Below are positions 41,385 to 50,844 of a stretch of DNA of 64,000 bases, piece by piece. Each line of letters begins with the position of its first letter. The first letter of the stretch is position 1. This stretch comes from Curtobacterium sp. VKM Ac-2865. Lineage in GTDB: Bacteria > Actinomycetota > Actinomycetes > Actinomycetales > Microbacteriaceae. The notes under the pieces are model-generated. The model worked only from the letters and a program-made list of their open reading frames with translations. It searched no databases and had not been told where the DNA came from. A program made the translations under genes and the position numbers. The stretch spans positions 310,001-374,000 of the forward strand of contig NZ_JADKRZ010000001.1 of assembly GCF_015350905.1 (NCBI RefSeq), read 5' to 3'.

Positions 41385-41691
41385 GAGACACCCCCGTCTC
41401 GACGCTCCGGAGCTGGGGTCCTCCGCGAGACGCCGGTGTCTCGGTGAGACGCCTCGTACATGGCGAGACGCCGTCGGGATCGGCGTCGTCTCGACGCATC
41501 GGCGGTGTCTCGTGCAGACAGGGGCGTCTCGCCCGGTGGTGTCCTGCGCAGACAGGGCCGTCTCGTGCAGACAGGGGTGTCTCACAACGGGGTCGAGGAG
41601 TTCGGCGTCGGGAAAGGCCAAGCATCGCGCCGTCGATCGTCGGCTGATCCTCGCGCGACCGAGCGGCGTCGCGCGCTAGCGGGGGCGTCTC
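41385..41691. repeat. Cluster of 19-bp GAGAC/GTCTC units
   Basis: Twelve GAGAC or GTCTC pentamers occur in 307 bp, eleven of them within 199 bp (41385-41583). Starts at 41427, 41446, 41465 (GAGAC orientation) and at 41488, 41507, 41526 and 41560, 41579 (GTCTC orientation) are spaced exactly 19 bp within each run. The clearest unit is GTCTCGTGCAGACAGGGGY (41507-41525 and 41560-41578), with a variant at 41541-41559. Two pairs form GAGAC-N6-GTCTC palindromes (41385-41400, 41427-41442). The rest of the gap up to ctaA (41584-41708) holds nothing else recognisable. Confidence 0.85.
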
Positions 41692-41708
41692 GGGTCGGGC
41701 GACGGGCC

Positions 41709-42680
41709 TCAGCGCGCGACGGGCTCGCGCGTGGCGAAGCGGCCCGCCGTCGCCCTCGTGGTCAAGGTGACCACCGTGACGGCACCGACGAGCAACCCCG
41801 CCAGCACCATGTGCGTCCCGACGAGCCCGACGGGCAGTGCCGTGCGGGCTTGCGTCAGCCCCACGGCGATCTGCAGGAACTCGACGACCAGGAGCAGGAG
41901 CGCCCACTTGCTCGAGAGCTGCAGCCGCACGGCGCCGATGACGAGCACGAGCGTCAGCGCGAAGAGGACGTAGGCGGGGACGGCGTGCACGTGCTGCAGC
42001 ACCGCCGGGTCGAGGCCCGTGCGGTGCAGGCGGCCGCCGTCGACTGCCTCGTCAGCGCCCGCGTGGGGGCCGCTGCCGGTCGTCAGGATCCCGAGGAGCA
42101 CGGTCACGGCGGTGGCGGCGATCGTGCCGCGGACCACGCCGACGTACCAGTTCGGCACCAGGCGACGCGCCGTGCGGGGCCCGTTCATCGAGCGGTGGAC
42201 CAGCGTGGCGGTGATCGCGGTGAGCGCCATGGACACGACGAAGTGCAGGCCGACGACGTACGGGTTCAGGTTCGTCAGCACGCTCAGGCCACCGATGACG
42301 GCCTGGACGGGGATCGCTGCGCCCTGGGCGAACGCCAGCCAGAACAGCTCGGGGCGGGTCCGACGCATCCGGACGACCGCGAGGAACATCGCGATGGCCA
42401 CGACGACGAGCACGAACGTGAGCAGGCGGTTGCCGAACTCGATGATGCCGTGCACGCCCATCTCGGGTGTGGAGACGAGTGAGTCGGCCGTGCATCGGGG
42501 CCAGGTCGGGCATCCGAGCCCCGAAGCGGTCAGGCGCACGAGGCCGCCGGTGCCGATGAGCACGACCTCGACCACGAAGGAGGCCCAGGCGAGGACGACC
42601 ACGCGCGGGTCGACCACGCGGGGGAGCGACCACCATCGTGTGCGGACGTCCTGGTCGACGGGGGATGCGACGCGAGTCAC
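41709..42680 (-). CDS. ctaA: Heme A synthase
   Basis: 323 residues, eight predicted transmembrane helices. Oxidises the heme O methyl group to formyl to give heme A. The first extracytoplasmic loop begins [17 protein letters not shown], with the cysteine pair known in CtaA, and conserved heme-ligand histidines appear in [28 protein letters not shown] and [12 protein letters not shown] start with AGGAAGG upstream. Divergent from the SUF operon and convergent with ctaB. Confidence 0.94.
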   Translation of the reverse strand: MTRVASPVDQDVRTRWWSLPRVVDPRVVVLAWASFVVEVVLIGTGGLVRLTASGLGCPTWPRCTADSLVSTPEMGVHGIIEFGNRLLTFVLVVVAIAMFLAVVRMRRTRPELFWLAFAQGAAIPVQAVIGGLSVLTNLNPYVVGLHFVVSMALTAITATLVHRSMNGPRTARRLVPNWYVGVVRGTIAATAVTVLLGILTTGSGPHAGADEAVDGGRLHRTGLDPAVLQHVHAVPAYVLFALTLVLVIGAVRLQLSSKWALLLLVVEFLQIAVGLTQARTALPVGLVGTHMVLAGLLVGAVTVVTLTTRATAGRFATREPVAR

Positions 42681-42943
42681 GAGGGTGGTGCCTTCCTGTT
42701 GTTCCGCGCTGCGGGCCTGTAGGATTCGAGGGTTCAGCAGCAGTCAAGTCTAGGCAGGCGCCGGCTCCGAATGGGCCGAGATCGCCGATCACACCCAGGA
42801 CTGCGTGGAACCATGACGTTGCGAGGCAGCAGCTGCGTGATCGCCCAGGACGGGTTCGTCCTGTCGGTGGTGCGCGATGGAATGGTGTCCGGCAGCCGCC
42901 GGTTGCCACCAGGGAACTGCCGCGAGAAGGAAACGAGGAGATC
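42681..42943 (+). promoter_or_regulatory. ctaA/sufB divergent region with sufB leader
   Basis: 263 bp without a gene. TTGTTC (42699-42704) and TAGGAT (42720-42725) form a possible promoter with a short 15-bp spacer; TAGGCA near 42751 is another -10 candidate. Either predicts a sufB leader of about 190-220 nt. No sufR gene and no obvious SufR-type palindrome are visible. Confidence 0.4.
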
Positions 42944-44362
42944 ATGTCCGACGTGCTCATCGACCGTCCGGAGCTCGAGGGGCTCGGCCAGTACGAGTTC
43001 GGCTGGGCCGACTCCGACTCCGCCGGTGCCTCTGCCCGTCGCGGTGTCTCGGACGAGGTCGTCACCGACATCTCGAACCTCAAGGCCGAACCCGAGTGGA
43101 TGCTGAAGAACCGGCTCAAGGGTCTCCAGCTGTTCGACCGCAAGCCGATGCCGACGTGGGGCGCAGACCTCACCGGGATCGACTTCGACAACATCAAGTA
43201 CTTCGTGCGCTCCACGGAGAAGCAGGCCCAGTCGTGGGAAGACCTGCCGGAGGACATCCGCTCGACCTACGAGAAGCTCGGCATCCCCGAGGCCGAGCGC
43301 CAGCGCCTGGTCGCCGGCGTCGCTGCCCAGTACGAGTCCGAGGTCGTGTACCACCAGATCCGCGAGGACCTGGAGCAGCAGGGCGTCATCTTCATGGACA
43401 CCGACACGGCGCTGCGCGAGCACCCCGAGCTCTTCCAGGAGTACTTCGGCACCGTCATCCCCGCCGGCGACAACAAGTTCGCAGCGCTGAACACGGCTGT
43501 CTGGTCCGGCGGCTCGTTCGTCTACGTCCCCAAGGGCGTCCACGTCGAGATCCCGCTGCAGGCCTACTTCCGGATCAACACCGAGAACATGGGCCAGTTC
43601 GAGCGGACGCTGATCATCGCGGACGAAGACTCCTACGTCCACTACATCGAGGGCTGCACCGCCCCGATCTACAAGTCGGACTCCCTGCACTCGGCCGTCG
43701 TCGAGATCATCGTGAAGAAGAACGCCCGCGTTCGCTACACGACGATCCAGAACTGGTCGAACAACGTCTACAACCTCGTCACCAAGCGTGCGATCGCGCA
43801 CGAGGGCGCGACGATGGAGTGGATCGACGGCAACATCGGCTCCAAGGTCACGATGAAGTACCCGTCGATCTACCTCGCCGGCGAGCACGCCAAGGGCGAG
43901 ACCCTGTCCGTCGCCTTCGCCGGCCCCGGTCAGCACCAGGACGCCGGCGCGAAGATGATCCACATGGCGCCGTACACGACGTCCTCGATCGTGTCGAAGT
44001 CGATCGCGCGTGGCGGTGGCCGGGCCGGCTACCGCGGCGAGGTCCGGGTCGACCCGAACGCGCACCACTCGGCGAACACGGTCCGCTGCGACGCGTTGCT
44101 CGTGGACACCGTCTCGCGCTCCGACACGTACCCGGCGATCGACATCCGCGTCGACGACGTGCAGCTCGGTCACGAGGCCACGGTCTCCCGCGTGAGCGAG
44201 GAGCAGCTGTTCTACCTCATGTCGCGCGGCATGGCGGAAGACGAGGCCATGGCGATGATCGTCCGCGGCTTCATCGAGCCGATCGCCCGCGAGCTCCCGA
44301 TGGAGTACGCGCTCGAACTCAACAAGCTCATCGAGATGAGCATGGAAGGATCCGTCGGCTAG
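42944..44362 (+). CDS. sufB: Fe-S cluster assembly protein SufB
   Basis: 472 residues. Scaffold subunit of the SufBCD complex on which Fe-S clusters are built. Beta-helix core with [19 protein letters not shown] (split at the family hallmark), [14 protein letters not shown] and [12 protein letters not shown] containing the conserved cysteine; ends [23 protein letters not shown] 42944 follows GAGGAG. First gene of a compact operon; its stop codon abuts sufD. Confidence 0.97.
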   Translation: MSDVLIDRPELEGLGQYEFGWADSDSAGASARRGVSDEVVTDISNLKAEPEWMLKNRLKGLQLFDRKPMPTWGADLTGIDFDNIKYFVRSTEKQAQSWEDLPEDIRSTYEKLGIPEAERQRLVAGVAAQYESEVVYHQIREDLEQQGVIFMDTDTALREHPELFQEYFGTVIPAGDNKFAALNTAVWSGGSFVYVPKGVHVEIPLQAYFRINTENMGQFERTLIIADEDSYVHYIEGCTAPIYKSDSLHSAVVEIIVKKNARVRYTTIQNWSNNVYNLVTKRAIAHEGATMEWIDGNIGSKVTMKYPSIYLAGEHAKGETLSVAFAGPGQHQDAGAKMIHMAPYTTSSIVSKSIARGGGRAGYRGEVRVDPNAHHSANTVRCDALLVDTVSRSDTYPAIDIRVDDVQLGHEATVSRVSEEQLFYLMSRGMAEDEAMAMIVRGFIEPIARELPMEYALELNKLIEMSMEGSVG

Positions 44363-45655
44363 ATGTCGAGCTCCACCCCCACACCCCGAATCGACCAGCC
44401 GATCGAGCCTGCTGCCCTCACGGGGACCGAGCGCGGTGCCGGTCAGGAACAGCATGGCGCGCGGGCCCACTCCGACGGCGCCTGGGCCAGCAAGATCCCG
44501 GTCCAGACCCGATCGGAGCGCCCGCAGTCGGGTGACATCGACGCCTTCGCCGCGGTCACCGGCCGCGAGGTCAACTGGAAGTTCGCGCCGCTCGACAAGG
44601 TCGCACCGCTCCTCGCGGGCGGCCTCGACGGCTCGGCCTACCCCTTCCTCGCGACCCAGACCGACGGCGCCGACGTCGAGTGGGCTCGCAGCGACGAACC
44701 GCGCGTGGGCACCGCCGGCCTGCCGGAGGACCGGGCAGCGGCGGCAGCCTGGACCGCGCGGGACGCCGTCCTGGCCGTGACCGTCAAGGCGACGGACGCG
44801 CACGAGTCGATCGCGATCACGCGCTCGGACTTCGGGCAGCAGCCGCGGGCAGCACACACGGTCATCACGGCCGAGCCGAACGCGCAGGGCATCGTCGTCA
44901 TCGACAACCGCGGTTCGGCGCTGCTCTCGGAGAACATCGAGATCGTCGTGCAGGACAACGCTCGCCTGACCGTCGTCACCGTGCAGGACTGGGCCGACGA
45001 TGCCGTGCACATCTCGACGCACTTCGCCGAGGTCGGCCGTGACGCCTTCCTCAAGCACGTGGTGGTCTCGCTCGGCGGGGACGTCGTCCGCGTCAACCCC
45101 TCGACGCACCTCGGTGCGCAGGGTGCCGACGTCGAGATGTACGGCGTGTACTTCGCCGACGCCGGGCAGTACATCGAGCAGCAGGTGTACGTGAACCACG
45201 ACGCACCGAACTCCCGCAGCCGCGTCAACTACAAGGGTGCTCTGCAAGGCGCCGGTGCGCACACCGTGTGGATCGGTGACGTGCTCATCGGCCGTACCGC
45301 TCCCGGCACCGACTCCTACGAGCAGAACCGCAACCTGGTCCTGACAGACGGCACGCGCGCCGACAGCATCCCGAACCTCGAGATCGAGACCGGCGACATC
45401 GCCGGTGCGGGTCACGCGAGTGCGACCGGACGCTTCGACGACGAGCAGCTGTTCTACCTGCAGGCCCGTGGGATCCCCGAGGAAGAGGCCCGCCGCCTCG
45501 TCGTGCTCGGCTTCCTGGTCGAGGTCATCCAGAAGATCGGTGCGCCCGAGCTCGAGGAACGCCTCATCGCCGCCGTCGAGCAGGAGCTGCTCGAGGGCAA
45601 GACCGTGCTCGCCGCGCCGATCACCGACGCGTCCCTGACCGAGACCTCGGTCTGA
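44363..45655 (+). CDS. sufD: Fe-S cluster assembly protein SufD
   Basis: 430 residues. Paralogue and partner of SufB in the SufBCD scaffold. The C-terminal beta-helix (RVNYKGALQGAGAHTVWIGD, HASATGRFDDEQLFYLQARG) matches the SufB/SufD family. The first 60 residues are poorly conserved and rich in polar residues. Begins immediately after the sufB stop codon and its stop codon shares one base with the next start (TGATG). Confidence 0.95.
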   Translation: MSSSTPTPRIDQPIEPAALTGTERGAGQEQHGARAHSDGAWASKIPVQTRSERPQSGDIDAFAAVTGREVNWKFAPLDKVAPLLAGGLDGSAYPFLATQTDGADVEWARSDEPRVGTAGLPEDRAAAAAWTARDAVLAVTVKATDAHESIAITRSDFGQQPRAAHTVITAEPNAQGIVVIDNRGSALLSENIEIVVQDNARLTVVTVQDWADDAVHISTHFAEVGRDAFLKHVVVSLGGDVVRVNPSTHLGAQGADVEMYGVYFADAGQYIEQQVYVNHDAPNSRSRVNYKGALQGAGAHTVWIGDVLIGRTAPGTDSYEQNRNLVLTDGTRADSIPNLEIETGDIAGAGHASATGRFDDEQLFYLQARGIPEEEARRLVVLGFLVEVIQKIGAPELEERLIAAVEQELLEGKTVLAAPITDASLTETSV

Positions 45656-45981
45656 TGGCCGAGAAGGTCTGCGCCGAAGGCGACATCGCCGTGGAGAGCC
45701 CCATGCGTGTCGTCGTCGAGGGCACCCCGGTCGCGATCGTCAAGGACTCCGCCGGCGTCGTGCACGCCATCGGGGACACCTGCACCCACGGGGAGATCTC
45801 GCTCGCCGAGGGCTTCGTCGAGGGCGACTCGTTGGAGTGCTGGGCACACGGGTCCCAGTTCTCGCTGACCACCGGCAAGCCGAAGAACTTCCCGGCGTAC
45901 GAGCCCGTGCCGGTGTTCCGGGTCGAGGTCCGCGACGGCGACGTCTACGTCGACGTGCACGACCCGGTCCCGGTGGACTGA
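45655..45981 (+). CDS. Rieske [2Fe-2S] ferredoxin-like protein of the SUF operon
   Basis: 108 residues, one Rieske domain. The cluster ligands C43-x-H45 (CTHGE) and C62-xx-H65 (CWAHGSQF) are complete, like bacterial biphenyl-dioxygenase-type ferredoxins. Position between sufD and sufC is typical of actinobacterial SUF operons, where such a protein may deliver electrons for cluster assembly; that role is inferred. 1-nt overlap with sufD. Confidence 0.92.
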   Translation: MAEKVCAEGDIAVESPMRVVVEGTPVAIVKDSAGVVHAIGDTCTHGEISLAEGFVEGDSLECWAHGSQFSLTTGKPKNFPAYEPVPVFRVEVRDGDVYVDVHDPVPVD

Positions 45982-46064
45982 GACCCGGTCCTCGTCGACT
46001 GACCTCGACCTCCACACTCTTCCCGCGGCTGACGCCGCACCCCAGCTGCAACCGAAGGAACGCA

Positions 46065-46838
46065 ATGTCCACTCTCGAAATCCGCGGCCTCAAGGTCTCG
46101 ATCGACACCGACCAGGGTGTCAAGGAGATCCTCAAGGGCGTCGACCTCACCATCAACGAGGGTGAGATCCACGCGATCATGGGGCCGAACGGCTCGGGCA
46201 AGTCGACCCTCGCCTACACGATCGCCGGTCACCCCCGCTACCACGTCGTCGGCGGCTCGATCACGCTCGACGGCGAGGACGTCCTCGCGATGAGCGTCGA
46301 CGAGCGTGCCCGTGCCGGCATGTTCCTCGCCATGCAGTACCCGGTCGAGATCCCCGGCGTGACCGTCTCGAACTTCCTCCGCACCGCCAAGACGGCGATC
46401 GACGGCGAGGCCCCCGCGCTGCGCGGCTGGGTCAAGGACCTCCGGTCGTCGATGGCGGACCTCAAGATGGACCCGTCGTTCGCCGAGCGCAACGTCAACG
46501 AGGGCTTCTCCGGTGGCGAGAAGAAGCGCCACGAGATCATGCAGCTCGAGCTCCTCAAGCCGAAGTTCGCCGTCCTCGACGAGACCGACTCCGGCCTCGA
46601 CGTCGACGCGCTGAAGATCGTGTCCGAGGGCGTCAACCGTGCCAAGGCAGCGACCGGCCTCGGCGTGCTCCTGATCACCCACTACACGCGCATCCTGCGC
46701 TACATCACGCCGGACTTCGTCCACGTGTTCGTCGCAGGCAAGGTCGCCGAGCAGGGTGGCCCGGAGCTGGCCGACCGTCTCGAGAACGAGGGCTACGACC
46801 GCTACGTGCAGGCCGCAGCCGCAGCAGCGGGGAACTGA
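46065..46838 (+). CDS. sufC: Fe-S cluster assembly ATPase SufC
   Basis: 257 residues. ABC-type ATPase that drives conformational change in SufBCD. Walker A GPNGSGKST (40-48), Q-loop AMQYPVEIPG, signature FSGGEKKRHEIMQ and Walker B AVLDETDSGLDVDAL are all present. ATG 46065 has AAGGA six nt upstream. An 83-bp gap separates it from the Rieske gene. Confidence 0.97.
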   Translation: MSTLEIRGLKVSIDTDQGVKEILKGVDLTINEGEIHAIMGPNGSGKSTLAYTIAGHPRYHVVGGSITLDGEDVLAMSVDERARAGMFLAMQYPVEIPGVTVSNFLRTAKTAIDGEAPALRGWVKDLRSSMADLKMDPSFAERNVNEGFSGGEKKRHEIMQLELLKPKFAVLDETDSGLDVDALKIVSEGVNRAKAATGLGVLLITHYTRILRYITPDFVHVFVAGKVAEQGGPELADRLENEGYDRYVQAAAAAAGN

Positions 46839-47167
46839 TGATCACCACACTCGCACCGGAGAAGTTCGACGAGGTCGTCGAGGGCCTGAAAGAGGTCCAG
46901 GACCCGGAACTCGGCGTCAACATCGTCGACCTCGGGCTCATCTACGACCTCGCCTGGGACGACGAGGCGTCGGCGCTCATCATCAGCATGACGCTGACGA
47001 GTGCCGGTTGCCCCCTGACCGACGTCATCGAGGGCGACACCGCGAACGCGCTCGACGGCATCGTCGACGCCTTCCGCATCAACTGGGTCTGGATGCCGCC
47101 GTGGGGCCCGGACCGCATCACCGACGACGGGCGCGAGATGATGCGCGCCCTCGGGTTCTCGATCTAG
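46838..47167 (+). CDS. SufT/MIP18-type metal-sulfur cluster assembly factor (DUF59)
   Basis: 109 residues. DUF59 domain with the conserved DPELGVNIVDLGLIYD and LTSAGCPLTD (the latter holding the conserved cysteine). Such proteins help mature Fe-S enzymes. Last gene of the SUF operon, start overlapping the sufC stop codon by one base. No cysteine desulfurase (sufS) or sufU follows; the next gene is on the opposite strand. Confidence 0.93.
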   Translation: MITTLAPEKFDEVVEGLKEVQDPELGVNIVDLGLIYDLAWDDEASALIISMTLTSAGCPLTDVIEGDTANALDGIVDAFRINWVWMPPWGPDRITDDGREMMRALGFSI

Positions 47168-47185
47168 TCGCGACCCACACGACGA

Positions 47186-47223
47186 ACGGGAGGCTCCCTG
47201 CCAGCTGGCAGGGAGCCTCCCGT
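47186..47223. terminator. Family A perfect 38-bp palindrome after the SUF operon
   Basis: Perfect palindrome centred on AGCT, starting ACGGGAGGCTCCCTGCC. It lies 18 bp after the operon stop codon and 33 bp before a family B palindrome. Confidence 0.85.
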
Positions 47224-47256
47224 CTGTCATGGGCCGGTTCGGGCAGAGCCGACGGG

Positions 47257-47318
47257 GCTGAGATCGCACTCCGTGTCGGGTCGTGCGTGCCGGAGCCGAC
47301 ACGAAGTGCGATCTCAGC
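47257..47318. repeat. Family B palindrome, copy 2
   Basis: 23-bp arms (47257-47279 and 47296-47318) with one mismatch and a 16-nt loop. The arms match those of copy 1 at 31362-31419. Relative to the neighbouring family A palindrome it lies in the opposite order on the plus strand from copy 1. Confidence 0.9.
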
Positions 47319-47384
47319 CGGTCCGGGGTCCGGGGGCGCGCGCAGCGCGCAGCGCGCACGCGCACCCGCACGAGCAGCGCGCAC

Positions 47385-47421
47385 GCGAAAGGCCCCGGAC
47401 CAGCGGTCCGGGGCCCTTCGC
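47385..47421 (-). terminator. Hairpin terminator after bioY
   Basis: 17-bp stem with one mismatch (GCGAAAGGCCCCGGACC) and an AGC loop, 14 bp past the bioY stop codon. Just beyond it, 47336-47384, lies a GCGCGCA-rich low-complexity stretch. Confidence 0.75.
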
Positions 47422-47435
47422 GCGGCGCAGGGGCG

Positions 47436-48035
47436 TCAGCGGCGGCGGAGCAGGCTCCACACGAGCGGGACGATGCCCGCGGCGATGAGGGCCTTCACGA
47501 CGCCGCCCACGATGAACGGGTAGAGGCCGGCGGCGAGCACCGACTGCAGGTCGTTCGGCAGGCCGAGCGCGCCGAGCGTCAGCGCCAGGTAAGGCAGGCC
47601 CGTGACGAACGGGATCGCGCTGGCGAGGGTGAACGCGACCACGGCACGCCCGACCTTGCGGTCCCAGTTGCGGCGGGCGAGCCACCCGATGACGCCGGCG
47701 GCCGGGATGAAGCCGATGACGTACCCGAAGCTCGGGACGCTGAGCATGTGCAGGCCGCCGGACATGCCAGCGAAGAACGGGGCGCCGGCGAGCCCGACGA
47801 TCGCGTACACGAGCATCGAGAGGACACCGCGGCGGGCTCCGAGCGTCGCGCCGACGAGCACGACGGCGAGCGTCTGGCCGGTGATCGGGACCGGCCACAT
47901 CGGGACCTCGAACTGGGCCATCGCGGCGGTGAACAGGGCGCCGCCGGCGACGAGGGCGGCGTCGGTGGCCAGCCCGTGCGTCCGAAGACGGTCGGCGAGG
48001 ACTGCGCGGGGAGCGAACCCGGTGGCGTTCGTCAT
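47436..48035 (-). CDS. bioY: Biotin transporter BioY (ECF S-component)
   Basis: 199 residues, about six transmembrane segments. BioY is the substrate-binding membrane subunit for biotin uptake; the motif PVPITGQTLAVVLVGATLG and AGLAGAPFF are typical. No ECF ATPase or T-component genes (bioM, bioN) are adjacent, so it either works alone or shares a module encoded elsewhere. ATG 48035 with AGGAGA 4-5 nt upstream. Confidence 0.9.
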   Translation of the reverse strand: MTNATGFAPRAVLADRLRTHGLATDAALVAGGALFTAAMAQFEVPMWPVPITGQTLAVVLVGATLGARRGVLSMLVYAIVGLAGAPFFAGMSGGLHMLSVPSFGYVIGFIPAAGVIGWLARRNWDRKVGRAVVAFTLASAIPFVTGLPYLALTLGALGLPNDLQSVLAAGLYPFIVGGVVKALIAAGIVPLVWSLLRRR

Positions 48036-48150
48036 GGATTCTCCTAGAATGGACTGCTGGTCCCCTTCGGGACTGTCGGTCCCGTCAGCGTAGCGGTGAA
48101 CCTCCCGCACACACCGTTGTGCACAACCACCAACTGATTGGACCACCACT

Positions 48151-49749
48151 GTGCTTGCCGTGCACGACCTCGAGATCCGCGTCGGGGCTCGCCTCCTGAT
48201 GGAGAACGTGTCCTTCCGTGTTGAGAAGGGCGACAAGATCGGGCTGGTCGGCCGCAACGGCGCCGGGAAGACCACGATGACCAAGGCCCTGGCGGGCGAG
48301 CAGCCGCCGACCGACGGCAAGATCGACCGCACCGGCGAGATCGGCTACCTGCCGCAGGACCCCCGCTCGGGCAACCCCGAGGACACCGCGCGCAAGCGCA
48401 TCCTCGACGCCCGCGGGCTCGGCGAGCTCGTGGAGGGCATCCGCCAGGCGACGCTCGACATGGCCAGTTCGGACACGGCCGTCGCGGAGAAGGCGATGCG
48501 TCGGTACTCCCGTCTCGACGACCAGTTCAACGCGCTCGGTGGCTACGCCGCAGAGGCCGAGGCCGCCTCTATCGCGTCGAACCTCAAGCTGCCCGACCGC
48601 ATCCTCGACCAGCAGCTCAAGACGCTCTCGGGTGGTCAGCGCCGACGCATCGAGCTCGCGCGCATCCTGTTCTCGGACGCCGAGACGATGATCCTCGACG
48701 AGCCGACCAACCACCTCGACGCCGACTCGGTCGTCTGGCTCCGCGAGCACCTGAAGACCTACCCCGGCGGCGTCATCGTGATCTCCCACGACGTCGAGCT
48801 CGTCGACGAGGTCGTCAACCGCGTCTTCTACCTCGACGCCAACCGCCAGACGATCGACATCTACAACATGGGCTGGAAGCTCTACCAGCGGCAGCGCGTC
48901 GCCGACGAGGAGCGCCGCCGCAAGGAGCGCGCCGGCGCCGAGAAGAAGGCCGCCACGCTCAAGGACCAGGCCGCCCGGTTCGGTGCGAAGGCGTCGAAGG
49001 CCGCTGCGGCGCACCAGATGGTCGCGCGCGCCGACAAGCTGCTCGCGGGGCTCGAGGACGAGCGCGTCGCCGACCGGGTCGCGAAGATCCGCTTCCCCAC
49101 GCCGGCTCCGTGCGGCCGCACGCCGCTGATGGCCGAGGGGCTCTCGAAGTCCTACGGGTCCCTCGAGATATTCGCTGGCGTCGACCTGGCGATCGACCGT
49201 GGTTCCCGCGTGGTCATCCTGGGCTTCAACGGTGCCGGCAAGACGACGCTGCTGCGGATCCTCGCGGGCGCCGACGCACCGGACACCGGCGCGATCCTGC
49301 CCGGGCACGGCCTGCGCATCGGGTACTACGCGCAGGAGCACGAGAACATCGACATCAACCGCACGGTGATCGAGAACATGGTGTCGGCGTCGACCGACCT
49401 CAACGAGACCGAAGCCCGGCGGGTGCTCGGCTCGTTCCTGTTCACCGGTGACGACGGCTACAAGAAGGCCGGGGTCCTGTCCGGTGGCGAGAAGACCCGT
49501 CTCTCGCTCGCGATGATCGTCGTGTCCGGCGCGAACGTGCTGCTGCTGGACGAGCCCACGAACAACCTCGACCCGGCGTCGCGCGAGGAGATCCTCAACG
49601 CCCTGGCCGGCTTCGAGGGTGCCGTCGTCCTCGTGTCCCACGACACCGGTGCGGTCGAGGCGCTCAACCCCGAGCGCGTCCTGCTCCTGCCCGACGGCAC
49701 CGAGGACCACTGGAACAAGGACTACGCGGAGCTCATCGAGCTGGCGTAG
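48151..49749 (+). CDS. ABC-F family ATP-binding protein
   Basis: 532 residues, two ABC domains with no membrane part, so it acts on the ribosome rather than as a transporter. First domain: Walker A GRNGAGKTT (34-42), LSGGQRRRIELA, LDEPTNHLD. An Arg/Lys/Ala-rich linker (about 250-300) corresponds to the P-site tRNA interaction motif. Second domain: GFNGAGKTT, LSGGEKTRLSLA, LDEPTNNLD. ABC-F proteins regulate translation or protect ribosomes from antibiotics; the subtype cannot be fixed here. GTG start. Divergent from bioY. Confidence 0.9.
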   Translation: MLAVHDLEIRVGARLLMENVSFRVEKGDKIGLVGRNGAGKTTMTKALAGEQPPTDGKIDRTGEIGYLPQDPRSGNPEDTARKRILDARGLGELVEGIRQATLDMASSDTAVAEKAMRRYSRLDDQFNALGGYAAEAEAASIASNLKLPDRILDQQLKTLSGGQRRRIELARILFSDAETMILDEPTNHLDADSVVWLREHLKTYPGGVIVISHDVELVDEVVNRVFYLDANRQTIDIYNMGWKLYQRQRVADEERRRKERAGAEKKAATLKDQAARFGAKASKAAAAHQMVARADKLLAGLEDERVADRVAKIRFPTPAPCGRTPLMAEGLSKSYGSLEIFAGVDLAIDRGSRVVILGFNGAGKTTLLRILAGADAPDTGAILPGHGLRIGYYAQEHENIDINRTVIENMVSASTDLNETEARRVLGSFLFTGDDGYKKAGVLSGGEKTRLSLAMIVVSGANVLLLDEPTNNLDPASREEILNALAGFEGAVVLVSHDTGAVEALNPERVLLLPDGTEDHWNKDYAELIELA

Positions 49750-49792
49750 CCAGCGCTCCTCCGGAGTCGCTGACGCTCTGACGCGCTGATGA

Positions 49793-49836
49793 CGGACGGG
49801 AGGCTCGTGGCGGCGCCGCCACGAGCCTCCCGTCCG
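49793..49836. terminator. Family A perfect 44-bp palindrome
   Basis: Perfect 44-bp palindrome starting CGGACGGGAGGCTCGTGG with a GC-only centre, between the convergent ABC-F gene and SURF1 gene. Confidence 0.85.
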
Positions 49837-49869
49837 CTGTGTCAGCAGTCCGCAGTCAGCGGTCCGGAG

Positions 49870-50844
49870 TCAGCGACGCGACTCGAGGAGCTCGTCCTCG
49901 ATGTCGGCGTCGGTCTTCGGCTTGGCGTCCTTGCGCCGCTGCCGCTCGAGGGCGCGCTCGCGCTCCTCGGGGTCGTCCTGGTTGAGGTTCCGGTACTCCT
50001 GCACCATCAGGTACGCCAGGAACCCGAAGCCCCCGGCGGCGAACATGAACCACTGGATGAAGTAGCTCAGGTGCAGGCCGGTGTCGGCGCTCGGGCGGTT
50101 CCAGCCGAGGGGCCGGGCCTCGGTCGGTGCCGGGCTCTCGGACGCGAGCTGCCCGTACGCACCGGTCCAGATGGGGGCCTCGATCTTCGCGGCCACGTCG
50201 GCGAGCGTGACGGACTGGACCTGGTCGGTGTGCGCAGGGTCGGTGCGTCCGGGGATCCGAGGCTCGGACTGCTGCAGCCGCGCGGTGACGGTGACCTGGC
50301 CCGACGGGGGAGCCGGCACGCGGTCGGGGGCGTCCTGCCGGTTGCCGGTCGGCACCCAGCCGCGGTCGACGACGAACGCGCGGCCGTCGGCGGTGACGAG
50401 CGGCGTCAGGACCTCGAAGCCGGGCTGGCCGTTGTGGACGCGGTTGCGGACGAGGAGCTGGTCGTCGGTGTCGTAGCGCCCGGTGACGGTGACGCGGAGC
50501 CAGGTCTGGTCGTTCGACCAGCTGGAGGCCCGGGGGAGGGCGTCCTGCACGGCGACCGGGGTGTGGTCGTAGTTCGAGGCGATCTGCTGGTTCTCACGGA
50601 CGGCCTCGTTGCGGCGGTCCCACTGCCACATGCCGAACAGCGTGCACAGGATGGCGAAGGCCACCGCGATCGCGAAGTACCCGACCCAGCGGCGGCTCCG
50701 GACGAAGTGCCAGCCGACGAAGGGCTCGTCGGGATCGTGCGCGATGGTCTCGACCTGCGCGGCACGCTCACGCGCCGTGGCCTGGCGGATGCGCGCGGCG
50801 TGCTTCCGGCCGTAGCGCGACTGCGGGTCGAAGTCGTCGGTCAT
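49870..50844 (-). CDS. SURF1 family cytochrome oxidase biogenesis protein
   Basis: 324 residues. Two transmembrane helices (about 53-73 and 258-281) flank an extracytoplasmic domain with the SURF1 hallmarks GMWQWDRR, VVDRGWVP and LHLSYFIQWFMFA. SURF1 helps insert heme A into cytochrome aa3 oxidase, matching the ctaA/ctaB genes 8-9 kb away. A charged C-terminal tail follows the second helix. The ATG start overlaps the upstream gene's stop codon (ATGA). Confidence 0.9.
   Translation of the reverse strand: MTDDFDPQSRYGRKHAARIRQATARERAAQVETIAHDPDEPFVGWHFVRSRRWVGYFAIAVAFAILCTLFGMWQWDRRNEAVRENQQIASNYDHTPVAVQDALPRASSWSNDQTWLRVTVTGRYDTDDQLLVRNRVHNGQPGFEVLTPLVTADGRAFVVDRGWVPTGNRQDAPDRVPAPPSGQVTVTARLQQSEPRIPGRTDPAHTDQVQSVTLADVAAKIEAPIWTGAYGQLASESPAPTEARPLGWNRPSADTGLHLSYFIQWFMFAAGGFGFLAYLMVQEYRNLNQDDPEERERALERQRRKDAKPKTDADIEDELLESRR

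Noticed and set aside
41385-41691. CRISPR array
   Set aside because: Repeats are 19-bp units with no unique spacers of 25-40 bp between them, they occur in both orientations, and no cas genes are near.
48036-48150. Riboswitch or BirA operator ahead of bioY
   Set aside because: Only a short GGTCCC/GGGACC-type hairpin is visible; no BirA-type long palindrome or known biotin-related RNA motif.
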